This document shows, one piece after another, positions 1 through 9,037 of a stretch of 64,000 bases of DNA (positions are counted from its first letter, which is position 1; every line of letters starts with the position of its first letter). The stretch is from Caulifigura coniformis (GTDB lineage Bacteria > Planctomycetota > Planctomycetia > Planctomycetales > Planctomycetaceae), in the NCBI RefSeq assembly GCF_007745175.1, contig NZ_CP036271.1, positions 1,756,154 through 1,820,153 of the forward strand, given 5' to 3'. The position numbers and the translations under genes were made by a program. Below the pieces are notes generated by a model. The model was not told the DNA's origin. It saw nothing but the letters and a program-made list of their open reading frames with translations, and made no database searches.

Positions 1-1260
1 AGCGGTCGGTGGAAGCGGGTGATGTGTCTCGTGGCCGCTTTCTGCGGCGGGTTCATTCTGCCCGCCGTGAGCGTCGAGGTGTCCGCAGCCGACGTGCCGG
101 CCGCGGAGGGGACGTGGTCGATCGAAGGCGAATGCACGGACGGCGAGGGCGTGCGACTTGGGGGTGTGGAGGTTGAGGTCTTCCTGCGTATCAGGTTTGC
201 GGAACCGGGCGAGCCTGTCTGCAACACGACGAGCGACGCGACGGGACGGTTTCGCATTCCTGATCTCCCGGTCCGTTCCATTCACGCGCGACCGGAGCAC
301 TCTTACTACGTCGTTGCCCGTTCGCCCGGGCGGACATCGGCGGTCCGAGTGGTGGAATCGGGTTCAGCGCGGCCGAAGCTGCTGGAGATGAAGCTGCGCG
401 ATCGGCCTGGCCAGGTCTCAGGTCGGGTGACGGATAGCGCAGGGAAGCCGATCGCCGGGGCGATCATTGCAGCCATTCCGATCGGCGCTCACCCGTGTGC
501 GGCGATCATGGCGGCAGAGAGTGATGCGGACGGGCGCTATTCGATCGAGGATCTCGAACCGATTGGCCCCTCGGCGCCGGCGAGGCCCGGCGGCCCCGTC
601 CTCGCGCGTTTTCTTCGCGTCTACCATCCCGATTACCCGATCACGGTTGCGACCGTCACCGAAACGCCGCAGGTTCTGGACGTCACGCTTCGTCCCGGAG
701 GAAGACTGGAGGGGCGCGTGATGGACGCTGCCACCGGTAGGCCGGCCGAGGGGGTGACCGTCATCGCGAAGGGTCTGACGACACGAGCTGACGCGTTCGC
801 GACGACCAACCGTGACGGAGAATACCGGTTCCAGCTTTTGCCGGATGCGTACGCCATCCGTTGTGACGCGGAGGAACGGACGTGCGTACCGCTGGTGGGC
901 ATCGACGTGCAGGAAGGAGCGACGCAGGCCGCGGCGGATCTTTCCCTGATTGAAGGGGCGTTGATCGAAGGGGTGGTGGAGAATGCCGCGACGGGATTGC
1001 CGGCCACCGTGGATAGCACGGGGCGAGTGCTGTCGATCACCCTGCGTGGCCCGGCGTTTCCTCAAACGATCGGGGCCGTCGGATCTGCAGCTGTCCAGGC
1101 TGACGGAACATTCCGGATTCGGGCGGCTCCGGGCCTGAACCAGGTCTACCCGGGGCTCGGAATCCGGGCGGTTTCTATCACGCCGTCGGGAACGCTGGAC
1201 GTGAAAGAGGGGGAGCGGGTGGGCGTGAGGATCACGGTCAATTTGCCCGAGGCGAAATGA
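1..1260 (+). CDS. Secreted carboxypeptidase-regulatory-like repeat protein (5' end possibly cut by window edge)
   Basis: The frame is open back to base 1, so the true start may lie outside the window; the first starts inside are GTG at 19 and ATG at 22. The N-terminus after a Lys-Arg pair is hydrophobic and ends in an Ala-rich stretch, as in a Sec signal peptide. The mature part contains three to four Ig-like carboxypeptidase regulatory domains, each opening with a G-x-V-x-D/E-A-x-G-x-P-like motif (for example GRVTDSAGKPIAGA and GRVMDAATGRPAEGV). Such domains are common in planctomycete secreted and surface proteins and have no enzymatic activity of their own. No catalytic domain is visible. 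The function is unknown, probably extracellular or periplasmic structural or binding. Confidence 0.8.
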   Translation, partial: SGRWKRVMCLVAAFCGGFILPAVSVEVSAADVPAAEGTWSIEGECTDGEGVRLGGVEVEVFLRIRFAEPGEPVCNTTSDATGRFRIPDLPVRSIHARPEHSYYVVARSPGRTSAVRVVESGSARPKLLEMKLRDRPGQVSGRVTDSAGKPIAGAIIAAIPIGAHPCAAIMAAESDADGRYSIEDLEPIGPSAPARPGGPVLARFLRVYHPDYPITVATVTETPQVLDVTLRPGGRLEGRVMDAATGRPAEGVTVIAKGLTTRADAFATTNRDGEYRFQLLPDAYAIRCDAEERTCVPLVGIDVQEGATQAAADLSLIEGALIEGVVENAATGLPATVDSTGRVLSITLRGPAFPQTIGAVGSAAVQADGTFRIRAAPGLNQVYPGLGIRAVSITPSGTLDVKEGERVGVRITVNLPEAK

Positions 1261-1311
1261 GCGAACTTCGCGAACTGACGGGGATTCACAATCCGGCGGT
1301 CGGGATCGCTG

Positions 1312-1803
1312 TCAGGGCGTGGGGGCGGAGGCTTCGAGGTCGTCGACGAGCTTGTAGAGCACCTCGTGGGTGACCTGGAGGTCGACCTGCGTTCGGCCGG
1401 GCGTTCCCTTGATCGACCGGTAGCGTTTGAGCACGAAGGCCCCGGCCTGCTGGGAGAGCATGATTTCGTAGTACTGCGTGCCGTCGGGGAGCTGGTCGGG
1501 CGGAGTGGAGCGGATCAGGACTTCGCCGGCGTTCGGGTCGATTTCGAGCGGGCCGATCTGTTCGAGCAGATAGGTGATTCGCTGGCTGAGGTTGCGAGCC
1601 CAGGCCTCGATGGTGGCGAAGGCCGCGGACTGGAGGCCGGGGACTTCGAGCGTCATTTCGCGAAACGCGCAGCTCAGCGAATCGACGACGGTGAACTCGA
1701 TGCGGAGCGTGAGCCCGGCGGCGTTATGGAGAGTGATCGACGACGGGGAGGAGACACCCTTGAGGCTCGCGAGGGCGAGTGAAAGATCGGTGCGAAAACT
1801 CAT
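1312..1803 (-). CDS. Conserved hypothetical protein, 163 aa
   Basis: I do not recognise this family. It is a soluble-looking protein with no signal peptide or membrane segment. I chose the ATG at 1803 (MSFRTDLSL) because an AAGGGCGG stretch precedes it; an in-frame ATG at 1839 would add 12 Arg-rich residues. The protein alternates hydrophobic beta-like stretches (TLRIEFTVVD, QYYEIMLS) and ends with a helical segment. The style suggests a single alpha/beta domain. It is convergent with the upstream secreted protein and divergent from the lyase gene that follows. No function can be assigned. Confidence 0.6.
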   Translation of the reverse strand: MSFRTDLSLALASLKGVSSPSSITLHNAAGLTLRIEFTVVDSLSCAFREMTLEVPGLQSAAFATIEAWARNLSQRITYLLEQIGPLEIDPNAGEVLIRSTPPDQLPDGTQYYEIMLSQQAGAFVLKRYRSIKGTPGRTQVDLQVTHEVLYKLVDDLEASAPTP

Positions 1804-2011
1804 CAGTCGGTCCGCCCTTCTCGAGACAACAGCACTCACGGCTCATTGTAGCGGGTGATGCCACGGCCGGATCAGGGCATTTGCGCACAGGAGGCGGATG
1901 CGCCTGCGGAGAGGTCGGAATTGCACTTGGAGCCCGGAGTCGACAGAACATGCATCTCGGCTGCTTTCGGCCGACACTTCGTTTTCCTTCCATCGCCCCG
2001 TTTCATCGCTC

Positions 2012-2938
2012 ATGCCTGCTTTCGCAAAGCTGTCCGGACTCGTTGCTGCGACCCATACGCCGTTCGGCCCTGACGGATCGCTGAACCTGGGAGTCGTCGA
2101 AAAGCAGGCAGAGCATCTCGCGGCCAGCGGAGTGGCGACGGCGTTCATCGGCGGGACGACCGGGGAAAGCTCCTCGCTGACGGTGAACGAGCGGCTGGCG
2201 CTGGGCGAACGTTGGATGGCTGCGACGAAGGGATCGACGCTGAACGTGATCGTTCACGTGGGGGCGAACTGCCTGGCGGATGCCCGGGCCCTCGCGGCGC
2301 AGGCGGAGTCGCTGAAAGCGGCGGGCGTGAGCGCTCTGGCGCCCTCGTATTTCAAGCCGGGAAGCATGTCGACGCTGGTCGATTCGATGGCGGCCATCGC
2401 CTCGGCGTGCCCGTCGCTCCCCTTCTACTACTACGAGATCCCTTCGATGACGGGGCTGTCGCTGTCGCCGTCGGACTTTCTCGCAGCGGCCGGCGAGAAG
2501 ATTCCGAACCTGGCGGGGATCAAGTTCACGAGCAACAACCTCGTCGAGTACCAGCTGTGTCGCGAGGCGGCCGGCGGGCGGTTCGACATTCCGTTTGGCT
2601 TCGATGAGATGTTGCTGGCATCGCTGGCGCTGGGAGCGACGAGCGCGGTCGGGAGCTCGTACAACTTCGCGGCGCCGATCTATCTGCGGGTGATCGACGC
2701 GTTCAAGAAGGGCGACTTCGAGACGGCCCGCAAGGAACAGTTCGCCTCCGTGGAACTGATCCGGATTCTGGCGAAGCTCGGCTACATGGCGGCCGCGAAG
2801 GCGACGATGGGGATGCTGGGTGTGGATGTCGGGGCGCCGCGGTTGCCGAACGGGGCGCTCAAGGCGGAACAGGTGGCGTCGCTGCGGAAGGAACTGGAGG
2901 AGTGGGGATTCTTCCAGAAGCTTTCAGCACGGGCTTGA
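2012..2938 (+). CDS. N-acetylneuraminate lyase / dihydrodipicolinate synthase family aldolase
   Basis: Class I aldolase of the DapA/NanA superfamily, 308 aa, cytoplasmic. The pyruvate-binding loop reads GGTTGESSSLT, the Tyr triplet at 139-141 (YYYEIP) contains the catalytic tyrosine, and Lys171 in GIKFTS is the expected Schiff-base lysine. GFDEMLLASLALGATSAVGS matches sialate lyases better than DapA, which suggests cleavage of N-acetylneuraminate to pyruvate and N-acetylmannosamine. No other sialic-acid genes are adjacent, so the substrate is inferred. The ATG at 2012 places the first strand (LSGLVAATHTPF) correctly; the frame is open upstream but that part is Arg-rich and not family-like. 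Confidence 0.85.
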   Translation: MPAFAKLSGLVAATHTPFGPDGSLNLGVVEKQAEHLAASGVATAFIGGTTGESSSLTVNERLALGERWMAATKGSTLNVIVHVGANCLADARALAAQAESLKAAGVSALAPSYFKPGSMSTLVDSMAAIASACPSLPFYYYEIPSMTGLSLSPSDFLAAAGEKIPNLAGIKFTSNNLVEYQLCREAAGGRFDIPFGFDEMLLASLALGATSAVGSSYNFAAPIYLRVIDAFKKGDFETARKEQFASVELIRILAKLGYMAAAKATMGMLGVDVGAPRLPNGALKAEQVASLRKELEEWGFFQKLSARA

Positions 2939-2950
2939 TGAGGCCGCGTG

Positions 2951-3223
2951 ATGGCGGAAGGCGAACAGCGCATCGAGAGCGGATGGAGGCGGTTTCTCCG
3001 TCACCTGATCACGACGGCGATGTTCCTCGTGGTCTACGCTCTCAGCAGCGGGCCGATGCTGGGGCTGGCCTTCTGGCTGCGTGAGAGAACCGGAATTGAC
3101 CAGTTCTACGCGGTGATGTGGATGTACTACCCGCTGCTGGCATATCGCCCGGCGTTCAGTTTGCTGGAACCGTACGTCGAGTGGTGGGTGGTCACGGTGT
3201 TCCGGACGGTCGGCCCGGGATAA
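2951..3223 (+). CDS. Small membrane protein, 90 aa
   Basis: This small protein starts at ATG 2951, 12 bases after the lyase stop, and is probably co-transcribed with it. A basic amphipathic N-terminus (SGWRRFLRH) leads into a hydrophobic helix around residues 16-37 (TTAMFLVVYALSSGPMLG), followed by a second aromatic-rich hydrophobic region (MWMYYPLLAYRP). That gives one or two membrane segments. I do not recognise the family. The close spacing and good membrane-helix composition argue that it is real. Confidence 0.6.
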   Translation: MAEGEQRIESGWRRFLRHLITTAMFLVVYALSSGPMLGLAFWLRERTGIDQFYAVMWMYYPLLAYRPAFSLLEPYVEWWVVTVFRTVGPG

Positions 3224-3301
3224 GAGGCGTCGTGAAGCGTGACCGGCAGTGATTTCCGGGGCCGGGGCTTGAGGTGCCGCGGCACGAACGCGTGCGGGTG
3301 A

Positions 3302-4336
3302 TTACTTCTCCAGCCAGTCGGCGATGTAGAGCTGACTGGAACCGTCGTCCGTGCGGCCGGAGGTCCACATGAGCTTCGTTCCATCGGGGCTGAAAACGGG
3401 GAGGACGTCGGCCCTGGGGTGGGTCGTCACGCGCCGCGGCACGCCTGGCTTCGGCAGGCCGTCTTTCCAGTCGATCTCCATCGTCCAGAGGTCGAAGTTG
3501 GCGCCCATGGGGCCGCGTGAGTAGTCGGCGCCGGTCCAGATGATCGTATTGCCGTTGGGATGGAAGTAGGGGGCCCAGTTGACCTGATTGGTGTTGTCGG
3601 TGAGGGGCGTGTCGTGTTCGCCGGCCGTGGAGATGACATGCACCTGGAGCATGTCCTTGGCCTTCCGGTCGGTGCGGTAGAGGATCCACTTGTCGTCAGG
3701 GGAGAAGAAGGGACCGCCGTCGTAGCCGTCGACGTTGGTGATCTGCCGGACGTTCGAGCCGTCGGCGTTCATCACGTAGATGTCGGCATCGCCGTCGCGG
3801 GTCGACGTGAAGACGATCTGCTTTCCGTCGTGCGAGTAGCTTCCTTCGGCGTCGTAGCCGGGGGAGTCGGTGAGCCGGGTCATGCCGAGGCCGTCGGCTC
3901 CGACAACATACAGCTCCATGTTGGGATCGAAGTCCCACTGGTAGCGGGGGCGGCCTCCCCTGGCGGCCTCATCGCGGGCGAACTTCTCAGTGACTTCCGG
4001 CTGGGGATCGGAATGGGCCGAGGCGAAGAGGATCTGTTTTCCATCCGGCGAGAAGTACGCGCAGGTCGTCCGGCCGCGGCCGGGGCTGACACGGCGGGGC
4101 TCGAACTTCTCGAGGGGCTGGGTGTAGATCTGGTAGAAGGGATAGCCGAGCGGATAGGCCTGGTAGACGATCTGTGTTCCGTCGGGAGAGAAATAGCCTT
4201 CGCCCGCGCGGGGGAAGCTGCGGGTGACCTGACGGATGCCGCCGAGCAACTTCGCTTCGTCGGCGGACGGGTCCTGGGCGAAGGCAGCGGCGGTGACCAG
4301 GAGAAGCCCGAGAGTGGCGGTGAATCGCGAAGCCAT
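3302..4336 (-). CDS. Secreted TolB-like beta-propeller (WD40/PD40) protein
   Basis: 344 aa with a signal peptide (MASRFTATLGLLLVTAAAFA) and a TolB-type propeller. Repeated PD40 motifs include YFSPDGTQIVY, YFSPDGKQILFAS, YSHDGKQIVFTS, FFSPDDKWILY, FHPNGNTIIW and FSPDGTKLMW, enough for a six-bladed propeller. It is likely periplasmic or extracytoplasmic and binding rather than catalytic; no peptidase domain follows. The ATG at 4336 has an AGGAG 8 bases upstream. The in-frame ATG at 4354 lies in the U-tract of the preceding gene's terminator and is unlikely to be used. Confidence 0.85.
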   Translation of the reverse strand: MASRFTATLGLLLVTAAAFAQDPSADEAKLLGGIRQVTRSFPRAGEGYFSPDGTQIVYQAYPLGYPFYQIYTQPLEKFEPRRVSPGRGRTTCAYFSPDGKQILFASAHSDPQPEVTEKFARDEAARGGRPRYQWDFDPNMELYVVGADGLGMTRLTDSPGYDAEGSYSHDGKQIVFTSTRDGDADIYVMNADGSNVRQITNVDGYDGGPFFSPDDKWILYRTDRKAKDMLQVHVISTAGEHDTPLTDNTNQVNWAPYFHPNGNTIIWTGADYSRGPMGANFDLWTMEIDWKDGLPKPGVPRRVTTHPRADVLPVFSPDGTKLMWTSGRTDDGSSQLYIADWLEK

Positions 4337-4358
4337 GAATCCGCTCCTGCGCATGAAA

Positions 4359-4382
4359 ACAGGGAGCCTTGCCGCTCCCTGT
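4359..4382 (-). terminator. Intrinsic terminator of the DksA-like gene
   Basis: On the minus strand an 8-bp perfect stem (ACAGGGAG/CTCCCTGT) with an 8-base loop is followed directly by TTTTC. It lies 35 bases past the stop of the DksA-like gene and just before the TolB-like start, so it separates the two transcription units. Confidence 0.7.
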
Positions 4383-4416
4383 GAGTGTCTGAACGAACTG
4401 CCCCGCCGCGTCGAAC

Positions 4417-4803
4417 TCAGGCGTAAGCCCGTTCGACCTTCCGGGCGCATTCGACACAGTTGCGGGCCCAGGGAATCTCCTTGAGGCGGAGCTTGGGGAT
4501 GCCGCAGCGTGAAGGGGCCTTGCCTTCGGCGACGCAGCCCTCGCATTGCCCATAGACTCCGGTGTCGACCCGCTTGATCGCCTGGGAAATTTCTCCGAGG
4601 ACTTCCTGGTCGCGTTCCATGACTCCGAGGACAAAGTCCTGCTCGAACGTTTCCGTCCCGAGCTCGGCCATGTGGGTCGGACTCTTCGATTCGCTCCCGG
4701 GGTCCAGTGCCTCGTTGGTGAGGTGCTGGACATCCCCCCTCAGGCGGCTTTGAACTTCGGTCAGAAGCGACCGAAACTGTGCCAGATCCTTCTTATTCAT
4801 CAT
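4417..4803 (-). CDS. DksA/TraR-type C4 zinc-finger protein
   Basis: 128 aa, close to usual DksA/TraR-like size. The N-terminal half is predicted helical (MMNKKDLAQFRSLL onwards, hairpin-like). The C-terminus carries a zinc finger with CEGC near residue 85 and a second Cys pair CVEC near residue 117, plus one extra Cys between. Family members bind the RNA polymerase secondary channel and modulate initiation with ppGpp, though many small planctomycete homologues are uncharacterised. ATG codons at 4803 and 4800 are adjacent; either may be used. The gene has its own candidate promoter upstream and a terminator downstream, so it looks monocistronic. Confidence 0.85.
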   Translation of the reverse strand: MMNKKDLAQFRSLLTEVQSRLRGDVQHLTNEALDPGSESKSPTHMAELGTETFEQDFVLGVMERDQEVLGEISQAIKRVDTGVYGQCEGCVAEGKAPSRCGIPKLRLKEIPWARNCVECARKVERAYA

Positions 4804-4862
4804 GGGCTGCGACTGTCACTTTCCTACTGGTGAAGAGGGGATGACGCGCTTCGGAGCCTTCA

Positions 4863-4891
4863 GTATTAGGAGGGCCGGACAGGGATTTCAA
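4863..4891 (-). promoter_or_regulatory. Candidate sigma-70-like promoter of the DksA-like gene
   Basis: On the minus strand TTGAAA (4891-4886) is separated by 17 bases from TAATAC (4868-4863). Transcription would start roughly 50-55 bases before the ATG. The -35 match is good and the -10 match moderate. Confidence 0.35.
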
Positions 4892-5064
4892 GCCACGCGG
4901 GGGCTGGTCGACACCGGGGTTCATCGGGATTTCATGAAGTTCCCGGCTGCGGATGAGGTGGCGTGAGCGCGCGGCCGGAGAGGTGAGGTGCTTGCCTGTC
5001 GAGCGCCGCTTGCCCATCATGAACCACTGCTGATTTCCCGCGACCTACCGAACGTCTCGCCCTC

Positions 5065-7446
5065 ATGATTCGATTTGCCCTCCGCCGGCCCGGACTCTGC
5101 GCGCTCGTCCTCAGTCTCCTGTCGGCGCCTTTGTGCGGCGCGGCCGAGACAACGGAAGTCCCGCTCGACCACTACTACGGCTTCCAGCCGCTGGAGATCG
5201 TCAAGCTGTCGGACCGGGCCCACTCGCTGCAGGCCGGCGACTTCAATAACGACGGCCTGATCGACGTGGTGGCGGTCGATAACAGCAAGAACCGGATCAC
5301 TCTCCTGCTCCAGCGGTCGAAGAAGATCGATCCGACGACGCACTCCAGCGACCAGGTCAACCAGATCGAGGACTCGCTGCGGTTCGAGACACGGCACCTC
5401 CCGGTCGATCGGGACATCCAGGCGCTCTGCATGGGCGATTTCAACGGCGACGGGCGAATCGACCTCGCGCACTTCGGCGAGCCGGACCGGCTGACGATCC
5501 GCTACCAGCCGGAATCGGGAGTGTGGAAGGATTCGAAGGAACTGCGGCTTCCGGAGATCCAGCCGAAGGCGTTCGCCATCAACTCCGGAGACCTGAACGG
5601 CGACAAGCGGACCGATCTCGTCGCGCTCGGGAAATCGGCGACGTACGTCATCCTCCAGAAGGAAGACGGCACGCTGGCGGACCCGGTCGTCCTGCGGAAC
5701 ACGTCGCCGTCGCTGGGGCTGGCGATGATCGCCGACCTGAACGGAGACGGCCGCGACGACCTGTTCACACAGGCCACGGACGATCAGAAGCAGCCATTCT
5801 GCATCCGCCTCCAGAACGGCGAAGGCAAGCTGGGGCCGGAACTGCGGTTCCGCCTGGAGGAGCCCCGCGGCATCGTGCTGCAGGACATGGACGGCAAACC
5901 GGGCGCGGAGATCCTGGCGATCGACTCCCGGACGAACCGCGTGCGGATGTTCAGCATTGAACAGAAGGGGAGCACGGCGAAGGGTGCCGGCGGTGACGAG
6001 AAACTCGGCCGCATCGTGCAGTATGGCTATGGCGGCGCGGAGTCGGGCGATCGCGACCTGGAGATCGCCGACGTGGACGGAGATGGACGGCCGGATGTGG
6101 TCGTCAGCGACCCGGACAAGGCGCAGGTGGTGGTCTTCCTGCAGAAGGAGAAGGAACTCGACCTGGGGACGTCGTACCCAAGTTTTCTCGGCGCCTCGCA
6201 GCTGCGGCTTTCCGACATCGACGGCGACAAGGCGGCAGAAGTCGTCGTGTTCAGCTCGAAGGAAAACTCGATCGGGATCAGCAAGTTTGAAGACGGCCGG
6301 CTGGGGTTCCCGAAGAACGTCGAGACGACAGGCGAGTTGAAGGCGTTCGAGATGGTCGACCTGAACGGCGACGGCAAGGATGAACTGGTCGTCGTCACGA
6401 AAGACTCCGCCGGCCGTGGTCGCGGGGCCTCAAAGTACAACGTGTCGGTCTTCATGCGCGGGGCCGACGGCAAATGGGGGAACCCGCCCAGCCCCAAGCC
6501 GGTGGAAGTCGAGCTGAAGGGTGACCCGCACCGCATGGTGAAGGTCGACGCAAATCTGGACGGCAAATGGGATCTGCTGCTGACCTACGACGGCGGCAAA
6601 GCCCCGAAGCTGCTGCTGCAGAAGGACGGCGAACTTCTTCCGGAAGCCGAGTCGGGGGGGATCCAGCTGGGCGAAGTGCGGGCGGGTGCGGTGTTCAATG
6701 GCCAGCTCGACAAGCCGGCGTTCCTCGTGGCCCAGGGGAACTTCGCACGCAGCATGACTCTCGACGCCCAGAACAAATGGCAGGTTCTCGACCAGTACAA
6801 CGCGGGGGAATCGAACTCCCGCGTGGAGGGGGTAGCCACGCTCGACATGGACGGCCAGCCCGGCAACGAAATCGTGCTGATCGACACGGGGGCGAACAAG
6901 ATCCGCATCTTCCGGAAGTCGATGGCCGGATATTCGGCGTGGCGGGAGCTGGAGCTGGCCCCGTTCCAGTATCGGGGACTGAAAGTGGCCGACCTGAACG
7001 GCGATGGCCGGGCCGACCTGGTGCTGGCGGGCCCCGGGCGTTTCGCGGTCGTCTATGCGGGGCAGTCGGAATACAAGCTGACGGAACTCGCGTCGTTCGA
7101 ATCGAAGCTGAAGGACGTGTTCCTGATGGACCTCGTGGCCGGCGACCTCAATCACGACGGAATCCCGGACGTGGCGGTCTTCGACGCGCGGACGCACCTG
7201 ATTGAGATCCTCGCGTACCAGCGCGAGAAAGCGCAGCTGGTGCATGCCATCCAGTTCAAGGTCTTCGAATCGAAGAGCTTCCAGCGAAGCAGCGACTCGG
7301 GCTTCCAGCCGCGGGAAGGGGCCATCGCCGACGTAACGGGGGACAAGCTGGCCGACCTGCTGCTGCTGTCGCACGACCGCTTGCTGGTCTATCCGCAGGA
7401 CGGTGGAGAGGCGCCCGCGGCGACGAAGGCGTCCGCGGGTAAGTGA
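5065..7446 (+). CDS. Secreted FG-GAP/VCBS repeat protein, 793 aa
   Basis: A signal peptide (residues 1 to about 27, ending PLCGAAE) is followed by about twelve FG-GAP-type repeats built on D-x-N/D-x-D-G-x-x-D loops, for example GDFNNDGLIDVVAVD, GDFNGDGRIDLA, ADLNGDGRDDLF, ADVDGDGRPDVVV, ADLNGDGRADLVLA and GDLNHDGIPDVAV. The repeats span nearly the whole chain. These loops usually bind calcium in an integrin-alpha-like beta-propeller; with this number two propellers are likely. No enzyme domain or C-terminal anchor is visible. It is likely exported and involved in binding or adhesion. The gene is monocistronic and ends at a very strong hairpin. Confidence 0.85.
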   Translation: MIRFALRRPGLCALVLSLLSAPLCGAAETTEVPLDHYYGFQPLEIVKLSDRAHSLQAGDFNNDGLIDVVAVDNSKNRITLLLQRSKKIDPTTHSSDQVNQIEDSLRFETRHLPVDRDIQALCMGDFNGDGRIDLAHFGEPDRLTIRYQPESGVWKDSKELRLPEIQPKAFAINSGDLNGDKRTDLVALGKSATYVILQKEDGTLADPVVLRNTSPSLGLAMIADLNGDGRDDLFTQATDDQKQPFCIRLQNGEGKLGPELRFRLEEPRGIVLQDMDGKPGAEILAIDSRTNRVRMFSIEQKGSTAKGAGGDEKLGRIVQYGYGGAESGDRDLEIADVDGDGRPDVVVSDPDKAQVVVFLQKEKELDLGTSYPSFLGASQLRLSDIDGDKAAEVVVFSSKENSIGISKFEDGRLGFPKNVETTGELKAFEMVDLNGDGKDELVVVTKDSAGRGRGASKYNVSVFMRGADGKWGNPPSPKPVEVELKGDPHRMVKVDANLDGKWDLLLTYDGGKAPKLLLQKDGELLPEAESGGIQLGEVRAGAVFNGQLDKPAFLVAQGNFARSMTLDAQNKWQVLDQYNAGESNSRVEGVATLDMDGQPGNEIVLIDTGANKIRIFRKSMAGYSAWRELELAPFQYRGLKVADLNGDGRADLVLAGPGRFAVVYAGQSEYKLTELASFESKLKDVFLMDLVAGDLNHDGIPDVAVFDARTHLIEILAYQREKAQLVHAIQFKVFESKSFQRSSDSGFQPREGAIADVTGDKLADLLLLSHDRLLVYPQDGGEAPAATKASAGK

Positions 7447-7469
7447 CGCACTGATTCTTTGCGAATCCA

Positions 7470-7507
7470 GAACAAGCGGCCGGGAGACTGCTCCCGGCCG
7501 CTTGTTC
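7470..7507. terminator. Strong bidirectional terminator hairpin
   Basis: A perfect 17-bp stem (7470-7486 with 7491-7507) closes a 4-base loop. It lies between the convergent FG-GAP gene (+) and surface-protein gene (-). The U-tract is weak on both strands, but the position and stem strength fit a shared terminator. Its core (GCGGCCGGG) recurs at the hairpin after the second surface-protein paralogue. Confidence 0.7.
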
Positions 7508-7539
7508 ATTTCTGCGGGTGGACCGAAACGCTCTCTCGA

Positions 7540-8772
7540 TCAAACCAGGGTGAACTTCTTGAGCACGGGCGGGCTGAAGAAGCTGACATTGGCCGCGACG
7601 GCCAGGGTCGAGTTCGGCGTGCCCGTTGCCGTGAACGACCATCGGGACAGGAACTTGATGATGGTGTCGGGGTCGCCAGCGCCGATCACCACGGCGGTGG
7701 CCTGGCCGACGTTGAACCTGGCGGCCCCGAAGAACGTCGTTTGAGAGCCTCCGGATGGAACCGGGTCGATGCCGATGCTGTCTGCCTGCCCGCTGGCATT
7801 CAGCGTAAACCGGCTGTTGAACACCGTGTCGCCGATGGTCGCTGTGTTATTCACGCCGCTCCCGAGATCGATCGACATTGCGGCCGCAAACGAACTCACG
7901 CTGACGTTCAGAACGTCGGTGTCCGAACCCAGATCGAAGACGTTGGTCCCCGATCCGGACTGAATCAGCGCCATCACGCCGACCGTGTCGGCGTCGTTTC
8001 CGGTTTTCACGCTGACAGCGCCGTCCGCGAGGATGTTCTCGAGGTTCACCGTGTCGGCGCCGTCACCCGAGTTGATGCTGATGCCCCTGGTGACGAGCCC
8101 GGAGAGTTCAACGACATCCGCGTCACCTCCGGTGGTGATCGTCAGCTTGCCAGCGAATCTGGCCTTTTCCAGGGAGCCGATCTGCACGGTATCGGTTCCG
8201 AGGCCTGTCGTGATCGTTGTCGCGCCGATGTAGGCGCCATCGCCAATCTCGATGGTGTCGTTGTTCGTTCCGGTGTCGATCAAGGTCGTGCCGGCGACGG
8301 ATGTTTCCAGGAGGGTGACGCTGTCGGCGCCGTTGCCGGCGTCGATCGCGAGTTTCCCGCTGATGGCGACTCCCTCCAGCGTGACCTGGTTCGAAAGTCC
8401 GTCTCCCATGGAGATCCTGACCGACTTGAGCGGGAGGCCGGCGACCTGCAGGACATCACTTCCGCCGCCGAACGTGGCCGTCAGGCTGAAGGCCCCATTC
8501 AGGTTGAATTGGAAACTGGGAACATCGCTTCCGGCGACCGTGATCAAGCCGCCGTTGGCGTCGACGATCAGCTGGCCTGCAACGTGGGAGATCGAGATGT
8601 TGTTGTCTGAAGAGTCACCGGTGATGGTGAGAGCCGAGCCGGTGAAGTTGACCGTGGCGATGGGCAGGATGCGTGTCTCGAGCGTCTCCGCCCCGCGCCA
8701 GTCGGATCGCGTTCGACCGCGCGGTCCCGTCTTCTTCAGCGAACACAGCATCTGCCTGAATGCATTCGACAT
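7540..8772 (-). CDS. Beta-repeat surface protein with LETRILP motif, paralogue A
   Basis: 410 aa from the ATG at 8772 (MSNAFRQML); a GGAAGG lies about 10 bases upstream. The Arg/Lys-rich N-terminus runs into GAETLETRILP, the short motif that opens many planctomycete giant surface and secreted proteins. The rest is a series of about 20-30-residue repeats rich in Gly, Asp, Thr and Asn, with G-x-G-A-D-S/T-V-x-L elements (GNGADSVTL, GDGADTVNL, GNDADTVGV), as in beta-helix or beta-roll proteins. There is no conventional signal peptide. The C-terminus ends FFSPPVLKKFTLV, nearly the same as in the neighbouring paralogue. Likely a cell-surface or extracellular structural protein. Confidence 0.75.
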   Translation of the reverse strand: MSNAFRQMLCSLKKTGPRGRTRSDWRGAETLETRILPIATVNFTGSALTITGDSSDNNISISHVAGQLIVDANGGLITVAGSDVPSFQFNLNGAFSLTATFGGGSDVLQVAGLPLKSVRISMGDGLSNQVTLEGVAISGKLAIDAGNGADSVTLLETSVAGTTLIDTGTNNDTIEIGDGAYIGATTITTGLGTDTVQIGSLEKARFAGKLTITTGGDADVVELSGLVTRGISINSGDGADTVNLENILADGAVSVKTGNDADTVGVMALIQSGSGTNVFDLGSDTDVLNVSVSSFAAAMSIDLGSGVNNTATIGDTVFNSRFTLNASGQADSIGIDPVPSGGSQTTFFGAARFNVGQATAVVIGAGDPDTIIKFLSRWSFTATGTPNSTLAVAANVSFFSPPVLKKFTLV

Positions 8773-8964
8773 CAACCAGGACCTTCCAGTCGGAGAGAGG
8801 GGTGAAGCCCTTTGCCAGGCGAACCCGGCGCGGCCTGCGGCGACCATCAGTGCAGCCCAGCACCAGGTCTTCACAGACGACGCGGACTTCCCAGGACCGC
8901 CGAATGCTACCGTCGCGACGGACACCGTTAAGCAACGAATTGCGAAAACCATCCGTCCTCAAAA

Positions 8965-8997
8965 GAAACGGCGGCCAACTTCCCTGGCCGCCGTTTC
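8965..8997 (-). terminator. Intrinsic terminator without an obvious upstream gene
   Basis: A perfect 13-bp stem (8965-8977 with 8985-8997) encloses a 7-base loop. On the minus strand the stem ends in TTTC followed by TTTT, a good intrinsic terminator. No protein gene on that strand precedes it, because the neighbouring paralogue B has its own terminator at 9295-9328. Confidence 0.65.
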
Positions 8998-9037
8998 GAT
9001 TTGTCAACATGTTCGTGAAACAGACGCCCGGAAGGTC

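Noticed and set aside
3228-3300. Terminator after the small membrane protein
   Set aside because: Only a 12-base self-complementary GTGCCGCGGCAC is present, with no loop or U-tract, so it cannot be called a terminator.
6430-7509. Long minus-strand frame opposite the FG-GAP gene (359 codons)
   Set aside because: It is an Arg/His/Leu-rich shadow of the high-GC FG-GAP gene with no domain and no start context. The plus-strand frame has a signal peptide and clear repeats.
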